Shown here: positions 1 through 5,289 of the stretch, one piece after another
Layout: each line of letters starts with the position of its first letter
Position numbering within the stretch: position 1 is the stretch's first letter
DNA from: Candidatus Rokuibacteriota bacterium
Lineage (GTDB): Bacteria; Methylomirabilota; Methylomirabilia; Rokubacteriales; CSP1-6
Assembly: GCA_003220195.1 (NCBI GenBank)
Contig: QHRT01000132.1
Location: 919-8,415 of the forward strand
Reading direction: 5' to 3'
DNA: 7,497 bases
Notes under the pieces: model-generated
Told to the model about the DNA's origin: nothing
Database searches by the model: none
Seen by the model: only the letters and a program-made list of their open reading frames with translations
Made by a program: the position numbers and the translations under genes

Positions 1-965
1 AAGATCTGAACCAGGGCGACGACTTTCATCATCAGGCGTCGTCCCGAGACCGTGACACCGGTTCGCGTCAGCTCCCTTGCGACCTGCAAGAGCAGCGAGA
101 TCAGGAAACGCGCCGAGAGCGCAGCCACGACCACGGCGTGCTTGGGATGCCAGACGCTCCGCAGATCGTGCTTGCGGAAGTAGATGTAGCTGCCGCGGTG
201 GAACTCCACGATGCCTTTGAGGCGCCGCTTCCGGGTGCTCATCGAGCCGCCCTGGTGGTCCAGATGAATCACGGTGGCGCTCGGGAGATAGTAGACCTCC
301 CAGCCCGCGTCCCAGATGCGACGGCAGTAGTCCGCGTCACTGTGATAGAAGAGCCGCTCGTCGAGTCCTCCGATCCGCTCCACGACTTCGCGGCGGATCA
401 TCAGCGACGCCCCCGAGACCAGCCCCGCCGTGAACGGCTGGCGCCCGTCGCGCGAGAGATGGAGCAGATGCTTCCGCGTGAAGCGGTTGTTCGGGAACAG
501 CTTGCTGATGAAAGAGCGGGCTCCGAAGATCGCCGCGCCCGCGCAGGGCAGGCTCTTCACCGACGCCTGGACGGTGCCATCGGAATGGACGAGTCGGCTG
601 CCGACGGCGCCCGCGCGGGGATGACGCTCGAGAAAGGCCATCATGTCGTCGAGCGCACCGGACGAGACGACCGTGTCGTTGTTCAGGAGATAAAGATATC
701 GCCCGCGCGCCACCGCGAGCGCGCGGTTGTTCGTGCCTCCGTAGTTCAGATTGCGCTCGTTGACGAGCAACCGCACCCGGGGGAACCTCGCCCTGACCAT
801 GTCGGCGCTACCGTCAGCGGAGGCATCGTCCACGACGAGCACTTCGTAGGGCGCGTCGGGCGGGTTCGTCTCGATCGACGCCAGGCAGCCGGCCAGCGCG
901 GCGCGCGCGTTGTAGTTCGCGATGATGATTGACAGGACGGGCGGAGCGGTCTCCCGGTGGGTCAT
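1..965 (-). CDS. Family 2 glycosyltransferase, 3' end cut by the window edge
   Basis: Reading from ATG at 965 gives 321 open codons to the left edge, so the C-terminus is missing. The protein should transfer a sugar from a nucleotide-sugar donor to a growing glycan on the cytoplasmic side of the membrane. Visible features are the GT-A start LSIIIANYNA (residues 11-20), a nucleotide-binding VVDDASADGS (44-53), the metal-site segment LLNNDTVV (93-100, NND in the DxD position) and the acceptor-side FYHSDADYCRR (206-216), where many relatives have ED instead of SD. A hydrophobic stretch near residues 277-297 may be a membrane anchor. The start overlaps the stop of the upstream radical SAM gene in ATGA, which implies translational coupling; only a distant AGGAG is present. 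Rhamnosyltransferase-like relatives are common in O-antigen and exopolysaccharide clusters, but donor and acceptor cannot be read here. The family call is firm and the specificity is unknown. Confidence 0.93.
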   Translation of the reverse strand, partial: MTHRETAPPVLSIIIANYNARAALAGCLASIETNPPDAPYEVLVVDDASADGSADMVRARFPRVRLLVNERNLNYGGTNNRALAVARGRYLYLLNNDTVVSSGALDDMMAFLERHPRAGAVGSRLVHSDGTVQASVKSLPCAGAAIFGARSFISKLFPNNRFTRKHLLHLSRDGRQPFTAGLVSGASLMIRREVVERIGGLDERLFYHSDADYCRRIWDAGWEVYYLPSATVIHLDHQGGSMSTRKRRLKGIVEFHRGSYIYFRKHDLRSVWHPKHAVVVAALSARFLISLLLQVARELTRTGVTVSGRRLMMKVVALVQI

Positions 966-2083
966 CGGGCCGATCGAGTCTCCTGGAGACGGTGCTTCCG
1001 CTGCTTGTAGAGCAGGCATCCGTCGCACACGGTGCGCACCGGCTCCGCGATAGGACGATCCGAGAACAGCGACCGCGCGGACTGATAGCGGCGACTGTTC
1101 CAGATGTCGCGCACGCGATGGGTGTTGACGCTCCCGAAGTCCCACCTCGTGTGGTAGATGGCGCAACAGGGGGCCACCGCGCCATCGGGGTTGATAGTCA
1201 TGGCGCGATAGGGATAGAAGCACGGCTCGTCGTAGAGGTATCCGCGCTCCCGAATCGTCTCCGGGTGATAACCGCGATAGGCCGGGTTGTCCGCGATCCA
1301 CTGTGCGGCCAGATCCACGTTGTCGAGCTCATCGAACGGCAGCCCGGCCGAGATCGGCCGGAACCGCTCGACGCCCATCGCCTCGGCCCGCCCGCGGGCC
1401 GCCTCGAGCTCGTGCTCGTTGTGCCGCATGACGAGGAACTGCCATTCCAGGATCGGCGTGGGGCTGCGACGCTCCCGCTTGCGCCGCTGCAGGCGCTCGA
1501 TCGCCGACAGCGCATCGGCCAGGTTGCCGCGAACGCGATACTGCTCGTACACCGGCTGGGTCGCGCCGTCGATCGACGCCGTGAGGTGCTCGAGCCCGCT
1601 GTCGATGAGGCCGTCGATCATGGCGTCGCTCACGTGGTTGAGATGCGAGGACACGCTGGTGCCGATGTTGGCCCGGGCGGCGGACCGGATCATGTCGAGG
1701 ATCCGGGGATGCAGGAGCGATTCACCCCAGTTGTGAAGGATGACCTCGATCGCGTAGTCCCGGACCTGCTCGATGATCGCTTCGTAGCACTCGAGCGCCA
1801 TCATCTTCTTGGGCCGATCAGACGTCTGGTTGCCGGTCGGACAGAGCGGACAGCGCAGGTTGCAGACGTTGCAGGGGTCGATGATGTAGATGTACGGCAT
1901 CGACGCGAGCTCTGTGTGGCCCCGCCGAAGCGCCCACTCGGCGCGCGCCAGGTTGAGGAGTTTCCTCGGGGTGCCGTGGCGGAGGAGCTGTTGGACGTGA
2001 CGTCCTTTGCGCGTGTAGTGCGGAAGCCGCCCCAGCAGGAGATTCCGGGCGGCGGTCATGGTGCCTGCGACCGGTGCGGGCAT
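962..2083 (-). CDS. Radical SAM enzyme with C-terminal SPASM-type domain
   Basis: A 373-residue protein predicted to cleave S-adenosylmethionine at a [4Fe-4S] cluster and start radical chemistry. The core motif is CNVCNLRCPLC (about residues 71-81), giving CxxxCxxC at C74, C78 and C81 plus an extra C71. HNWGESLLHP (about 117-126) is the SAM-contacting GEP-like segment. The C-terminal part has the SPASM pattern: a cysteine near 288, INPDGAVAPCC near 297-307, DIWNSRRYQSAR near 326-337, and VCDGC near 352-356, consistent with an auxiliary iron-sulfur cluster. SPASM enzymes mature peptides or modify sugars and alcohols; relatives inside glycan clusters are often of unknown substrate. The chosen ATG at 2083 directly follows the TAG of the Nudix gene. 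ATG at 2059 (residue 9) is an alternative, and neither has a strong ribosome binding site. The stop overlaps the glycosyltransferase start. Family call is secure; substrate is unknown. Confidence 0.93.
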   Translation of the reverse strand: MPAPVAGTMTAARNLLLGRLPHYTRKGRHVQQLLRHGTPRKLLNLARAEWALRRGHTELASMPYIYIIDPCNVCNLRCPLCPTGNQTSDRPKKMMALECYEAIIEQVRDYAIEVILHNWGESLLHPRILDMIRSAARANIGTSVSSHLNHVSDAMIDGLIDSGLEHLTASIDGATQPVYEQYRVRGNLADALSAIERLQRRKRERRSPTPILEWQFLVMRHNEHELEAARGRAEAMGVERFRPISAGLPFDELDNVDLAAQWIADNPAYRGYHPETIRERGYLYDEPCFYPYRAMTINPDGAVAPCCAIYHTRWDFGSVNTHRVRDIWNSRRYQSARSLFSDRPIAEPVRTVCDGCLLYKQRKHRLQETRSAR

Positions 2084-2554
2084 CTACTTCAGGACGAATC
2101 CGCGAGGATTACTCTGGTAGTCGACGATGGTGTCGACGTGAATCGGATAGAGCGGAGTCGGCAGGCGGTCCAGGGGGAAGAAGCCGAGTTCGGTCGTCTC
2201 ATCGCCGTCGGCGACAGGATCTCCCGACCACTCCGTCACGACGAACGCGAGGGTCAGCGTCTGGACCTGATCGCCGTTGGGATACGTGACACTGTAGCGG
2301 GGGTCCGTGTAGATCCCGAACGGCGCCGCGTCGATGACCGAGAGGCCGGTCTCTTCCTTCACCTCGCGCTTCAGCGCATCGAGCACCGACTCTCCCAGGT
2401 CCATGCACCCGTGGGGGAGCGACCAGGAGCCGAAGTGCTGCTGCTTCTGCAGGAGCAATTCGCCGCGGTCGTTGAAGATCAGCGCACGCACGCCGGGGAC
2501 GATGATCTTCGTCGTGCCGATCATGCTGCGCACCGTCCGGATGTAGTCGAGCAC
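2084..2554 (-). CDS. Nudix hydrolase (GTG start)
   Basis: A 156-residue single-domain Nudix protein that should hydrolyse a nucleoside diphosphate linked to another group, using Mg2+ or Mn2+. The Nudix box is complete at about residues 49-71: GCMDLGE, seven residues, then REVKEETGL, so every signature residue (Gx5Ex7REUxEExGU) is present. Just before it, SWSLPHG replaces the usual LPGG. The start is GTG at 2554, not the internal ATG that begins MIGTTK: the first residues, LDYIRTVRSMIG, match the N-terminus usual for this subfamily, and GGGAGG lies six bases upstream. The gene begins 17 bases after the small upstream gene and ends immediately before the radical SAM/SPASM gene, so it is co-transcribed. 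In a glycan operon, possible roles are hydrolysis of a sugar nucleotide or clearing a side product; this is inference. The longer open frame upstream of GTG only overlaps the neighbouring gene. Confidence 0.92.
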   Translation of the reverse strand: MLDYIRTVRSMIGTTKIIVPGVRALIFNDRGELLLQKQQHFGSWSLPHGCMDLGESVLDALKREVKEETGLSVIDAAPFGIYTDPRYSVTYPNGDQVQTLTLAFVVTEWSGDPVADGDETTELGFFPLDRLPTPLYPIHVDTIVDYQSNPRGFVLK

Positions 2555-2559
2555 CCCGG

Positions 2560-2566
2560 TCCTCCC
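2560..2566 (-). promoter_or_regulatory. Ribosome binding site deciding the Nudix GTG start
   Basis: On the minus strand GGGAGGA lies six bases (counted from GGAGG) before GTG at 2554. No comparable purine-rich site sits before the internal ATG ten codons further on, so the GTG start is preferred and the conserved N-terminal segment is included. Confidence 0.7.
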
Positions 2567-2571
2567 GCCGA

Positions 2572-2916
2572 CTACAGAGGCGGCCAGTAGGCGCGGTACA
2601 CCCTGGTATGGTGCTCGTCGGGTCCGCGCAGGGTGTACACGGCCGTCTTGGCGACGGCGTACGCGACCGACACGGTGAGATCCCGGCGCTTGATCTTGCG
2701 CGAGATGTTGTTGACGTAGATCTGGCCGCCGTGCTCGCGGACGTGGCGCTGGGCGATCTCCCGCGCGCTGTAGCCCGAGGCGAAGAACACCTCCTCGCCG
2801 CCGTCCGCAAACGTCGTCTCGAGCGTCTCGAGCTCCGGGCCGTCTTCCGCGCCGGGCTGCCGGAACCCGTCCTGGACATCGTGCGTGACGCACCGATGAC
2901 AGCTATGCCTGCTCAT
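2572..2916 (-). CDS. Small conserved-looking protein of unknown function, 114 residues
   Basis: I do not recognise this protein. The ATG at 2916 has a very good ribosome binding site (AGGAGGG, about five bases away), and nearly all third codon positions are G or C, so it is a real gene. The N-terminus MSRHSCHRCVTH carries C6 and C9 as CxxC with histidines around it, a possible small metal site. The middle (about 31-48) is acidic. The rest looks like a mixed alpha/beta fold: SAREIAQRHVREHGG (50-64) is probably a helix, and QIYVNNISRKIKRRDLTVSV (65-84) and VYTLRGP look like strands; the C-terminus is YRAYWPPL. There is no signal peptide or membrane segment. It lies 53 bases after the cobalamin-type radical SAM gene and 17 before the Nudix gene. 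It could be an accessory or substrate-binding partner of a radical SAM enzyme. A ribosomal peptide precursor is possible but not favoured, because the sequence looks globular and lacks an obvious leader/core division. Confidence 0.8.
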   Translation of the reverse strand: MSRHSCHRCVTHDVQDGFRQPGAEDGPELETLETTFADGGEEVFFASGYSAREIAQRHVREHGGQIYVNNISRKIKRRDLTVSVAYAVAKTAVYTLRGPDEHHTRVYRAYWPPL

Positions 2917-2969
2917 CCGGCCCTCCTCGAGTCTGGTCCATCCCCGTGCTGGCGACGGGCGCCTCGACG

Positions 2970-4529
2970 CTAATGCGGATCGAGCACCTCCTTGGAGAGC
3001 GCGCGGTCCTTGCCGAGGAAGAGAATCGCGATCTCCGGACGGTCTTTGAACGGAATCGTGTAGTGGGTGATCTGGCGCGGCTTCAGGACGTTGGAGAGTG
3101 CGTCGTCGAGGTCCCACAGCCGCCGCTCCGTCTCGGGATCGAGCCACTCGTCCGGCGCCATCGCCTCGATCATCTTGACGAGCTCCGCGTAGAGCGGCGA
3201 AGCCTCGTTGTTCAGGTCGACGTTCATCCACCACCAGAACACGCACCGGACCTTGTCGATCCAGAGCCGGTCCTCCTCGGAATACTTGAGCTTGGTGTCG
3301 TGGATGAAGTTGTGGAGGTGCTTGCTCTCGTCGATCAGGTCGAGGTCCCGGGCGATGTCGTGATACTCCGTCCCGGGGAAGGGATAGCCGAGCGACACCT
3401 TCAGCCCGTCAGGAAGGAGCCGGGCGTTCAGGGCCAGCGTTTCCCGCATTTCTTCGCGCGTCTCGGTGGGGTTGGCGAGAATGTTGAACGCGAAGCTCCG
3501 CAACCCGATCTCGCGGCAGATCTGGAAGACCTCTTCCGTCCGTTTCATCGAGAAGTCGCGCTTCAGGATCTGCTGCTTGATGCGCGAGCTGGCCGTCTCC
3601 ACGCCGAACCGGACCAGGTCGCAGTTGGCGTCCTTCATGGCTTCCAGCATCTCCCGGTCCACGTCGAGCACGGTCGTGTTGCAGACGAGCGGGACCCCGA
3701 TCTCCGTCTTGTAGCGGAGCAGGAACGCCTTCATGTGCTCCTGGTCCATGGTGAACGTGTCGTCGTTGAACGAGAAGGCCGACACGTAGTCGAACTTGTT
3801 CATGATGTGCCGGAGCTCGGCGATCATGTCGTCGATCGACCGGAGCCGCAGGTAACCGAGCTCGGCCGAGCTGGTGCTCTTCGTCTTGAAGCTATCTTGA
3901 AGGACCTTCACCACGCCATTGTTGTGACAGTACGTACAGCGGTACGGACAGCCCCGGTTCATGTACACGTTCACCCAGCCGCGGCGGTTCTCCGTGATCC
4001 GCTTGAATTCCCATCCGTCGAGGTCCATCCACGGAATCTTCGAGATGTCCTTGAGCCGTCGGGACGGATTGCGCACGATACCCCCGTTCCGGCGGGCCCA
4101 CACGTTCGGGATGCTCGTCGTATCGCTGCCCATCTGGAGCGCGGTGACGAGATCGAGGATCGAATCGTCGCCCTCGCCCACGTTGGCGAAGTCGATCCAC
4201 GGATTCTCGTCCATGACACTCTTGGTGTTGAGCGTGGTATGGATCCCGCCGAACAGGATCGGCTTGCCCAGCGAGTCCTTCAACCGCCTGGCAGTGCCGC
4301 CCATCTCGGGATAGTGCGGGAAGCCCGTTCCGATCGCGATCAGATCGGGATCGTAGGCCTTGACGTCACTCTCGATGCGATCGAGATCGAAGGGGTAGTC
4401 GAGCCACTCGCAGATGTGGAGGATGCGCGTGTCGTGGCCCGCCGCCTGGAGGGCTCCCGAGAGGTACGCGACTCCGATGCTGAGTCCGATGGGGCAGTCG
4501 AAATTGGGCCAGATGAATTGAACCTTCAT
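2970..4529 (-). CDS. Cobalamin-binding-type radical SAM enzyme (B12-binding domain plus radical SAM)
   Basis: A 519-residue protein of the large B12-dependent radical SAM superfamily, whose members do methylations, ring closures and other carbon-centred reactions on lipids, antibiotics and glycans. The N-terminal 135 residues form a Rossmann-like B12-binding domain: MKVQFIWPNF, GLSIGVAYLSGALQAAGHD (14-32), YDPDLIAIGTG (59-69), PILFGGIHTT (90-99) and NVGEGDDSI (116-124). The classic lower-ligand motif DxHxxG is not seen. The radical SAM motif is RGCPYRCTYC (192-201), with C194, C198 and C201. Further core segments are FSFNDDTF, DLVRFGVETAS and LGYPFPGTEYHDIA. The C-terminal region has a tryptophan-rich FWWWM. 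ATG at 4529 is chosen because GGAGG lies six bases upstream and the protein begins as relatives do; the frame stays open for 29 more codons, but that part is not protein-like. It is the first gene of the operon. The family is clear; the reaction cannot be inferred, and hopanoid- or BchE-type functions are only analogies. Confidence 0.94.
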   Translation of the reverse strand: MKVQFIWPNFDCPIGLSIGVAYLSGALQAAGHDTRILHICEWLDYPFDLDRIESDVKAYDPDLIAIGTGFPHYPEMGGTARRLKDSLGKPILFGGIHTTLNTKSVMDENPWIDFANVGEGDDSILDLVTALQMGSDTTSIPNVWARRNGGIVRNPSRRLKDISKIPWMDLDGWEFKRITENRRGWVNVYMNRGCPYRCTYCHNNGVVKVLQDSFKTKSTSSAELGYLRLRSIDDMIAELRHIMNKFDYVSAFSFNDDTFTMDQEHMKAFLLRYKTEIGVPLVCNTTVLDVDREMLEAMKDANCDLVRFGVETASSRIKQQILKRDFSMKRTEEVFQICREIGLRSFAFNILANPTETREEMRETLALNARLLPDGLKVSLGYPFPGTEYHDIARDLDLIDESKHLHNFIHDTKLKYSEEDRLWIDKVRCVFWWWMNVDLNNEASPLYAELVKMIEAMAPDEWLDPETERRLWDLDDALSNVLKPRQITHYTIPFKDRPEIAILFLGKDRALSKEVLDPH

Positions 4530-4612
4530 GGCGCGCCTCCGCAAAACCTCAGCGAGATTCTTTTTCTCTGTGCGGACCACCCGAACAGGACACCGGGGCT
4601 CCGACGGTCGCG

Positions 4613-4642
4613 ACACTAGTCATGGGATGCCGTCCTTGTCAA
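4613..4642 (-). promoter_or_regulatory. Candidate sigma-70-type promoter of the minus-strand operon
   Basis: Read on the minus strand, a perfect -35 box TTGACA (4642-4637) is followed after 18 bases by TAGTGT (4618-4613), which keeps T, A and the final T of the -10 consensus. Transcription would start near 4606, leaving an untranslated leader of about 77 bases before ATG 4529. The leader is too short for a cobalamin riboswitch and I see none. The -10 box is only moderate, so this is a candidate. Confidence 0.45.
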
Positions 4643-4652
4643 GGAGAACGGC
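4629..4652. repeat. Inverted repeat overlapping the -35 box
   Basis: CCTTG-T-CAAGG (4634-4644) is a perfect inverted repeat around one central base and contains the whole -35 box. It is flanked by GCCGT (4629-4633) and ACGGC (4648-4652), a second pair of complementary arms with three extra bases (AGA) on one side. A repressor site covering the promoter is one reading. The one-base loop makes the inner arms a poor RNA hairpin, and there is no T-run, so I do not call a terminator. Confidence 0.4.
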
Positions 4653-4936
4653 GCGGTATCCAGGCGACACGACGACCGAGCCGGCGCACTATGACGGACG
4701 CAACGCGAGGCGGGTCGCGTACAACGTGTCAGTGGCGCCGCGGCAGGATCGCGTCATCGTCGACGCAACGCCTAGGCCGACGGTTCGCACATGACATTCG
4801 TGTACGGCAAGACGGGATCTGTCCATATTCACACAAGCGCGTCCGGCGCTCGCTTCGTCGAGCTCGATCTGGCGCCGCACCGGTTCGTCGCCTTGGCGCG
4901 AGCGGAGGCCCGCGTCGGCGACCGTCCAGGAAGCAC
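4653..4936. other. Stretch without a recognisable gene
   Basis: About 284 bases between the operon promoter and the deacetylase relic. Several short open frames exist on both strands, for example minus 4689-4955 (88 codons) and plus 4791-5009 (72 codons), but none has a good ribosome binding site together with protein-like composition. Their translations are dominated by Arg, Ser, Ala and Thr and resemble no family I recognise. It may be further decayed remains of the deacetylase or of another gene. No tRNA, repeat array or insertion-sequence end was seen. Confidence 0.5.
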
Positions 4937-5150
4937 TCAGCGAAGAATGGGGCACGGCCCGGACTGCGGAGGCTCATGCTCGCGGTCCAGCAGAGAGACG
5001 GCGTCGTGAATCTTGCCGTGCGCGCCGATCTCGTGGCCGGCGTTGCGCATGCGGTTGGACTTCGCGAGAAGGTTCGCGGCCGTCCAGGCCGGAATGTAAA
5101 AAGTCGAACGAGAGCACGGCAGCGGAACGGTCCGGCCAGGCGTAGCGCAT
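4937..5150 (-). pseudogene. Relic of a polysaccharide deacetylase (NodB/CE4, PgdA-like)
   Basis: From ATG at 5150 the frame reads MRYAWPDRSAAVLSFD, the usual N-terminus of this family up to the first catalytic-aspartate region. The next recognisable piece, beginning at 5101 and one frame over, is FYIPAWTAANLLAKSN followed by RMRNAGHEIGAHGKIHDAVS; it matches the family's FFVPGW...GHEI.HHG..H segment, including the metal-binding HGxxH histidines. The family normally has several dozen residues between these blocks (DAE and the segment before TFF), so a deletion at about 5100-5104 removed them and shifted the frame. The second block continues LLDREHEPPQSGPCPILR to a TGA at 4937-4939. The C-terminal half of the usual 280-300 residue protein is absent, and I see no further block downstream. 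A ribosome binding site GAGGA (5159-5155) remains four bases before the ATG. Intact enzymes remove N-acetyl or related groups from glycans; this copy cannot fold into one. It is divergent from the aldolase gene, 139 bases away. Confidence 0.8.
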
Positions 5151-5268
5151 GAAATCCTCGTCGGTCCGTGGAACGATCGGTCGGTACTGCGGCGCTCCCG
5201 ATCCTTCGAAGAGAAATCAGTCGGTCATTCGGCGCTGCAAAGCCTCGTCGGCCGAGCACGAAGAGCGA

Positions 5269-5284
5269 TTCGTGATATCGTGAA
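5269..5284. promoter_or_regulatory. Palindrome just before the aldolase start, possible operator
   Basis: TTCGTGATATCGTGAA is a 16-base interrupted palindrome of form TTCnnGATATCnnGAA and also contains the direct repeat CGTGA-TAT-CGTGA. It ends five bases before the ATG at 5290, where a bound regulator would block transcription start or elongation. No convincing -35/-10 pair or ribosome binding site was found between 5151 and 5289. The symmetry is imperfect and could be chance. Confidence 0.3.
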
Positions 5285-5289
5285 CCGCG

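Noticed and set aside
2572..2916. Small protein as a ribosomal peptide precursor for the radical SAM enzymes
   Set aside because: No leader/core division, repeated core residues or cleavage motif; the predicted mixed helix and strand pattern fits a folded domain better. Kept only as a low-probability alternative.
2572..3246. Longer version (224 codons) of the small unknown protein
   Set aside because: The extension overlaps the 3' end of the cobalamin-type radical SAM gene and has shadow-frame composition; the ATG at 2916 has a strong ribosome binding site.
4530..4612. Cobalamin riboswitch before the B12-type enzyme
   Set aside because: The predicted leader is about 77 bases, too short for that class, and no B12-box-like sequence was seen.
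929..4619. Long plus-strand open frames of more than 550 codons each (929-2590 and 2946-4619), and a shorter one at 138-932
   Set aside because: They lie antisense to genes with clear family motifs, have Arg/Val/His/Asp-rich compositions without domains, and are expected from high G/C at third codon positions on the opposite strand.
4629..4652. Hairpin as a transcription terminator
   Set aside because: No following T-run on either strand, a one-base central loop, and it coincides with a good -35 box.
4791..5009. Plus-strand frame of 72 codons beginning MTFVYGKTGSVHIH
   Set aside because: Its first part looks somewhat protein-like, but there is no ribosome binding site, no family match, and it overlaps the relic on the other strand.
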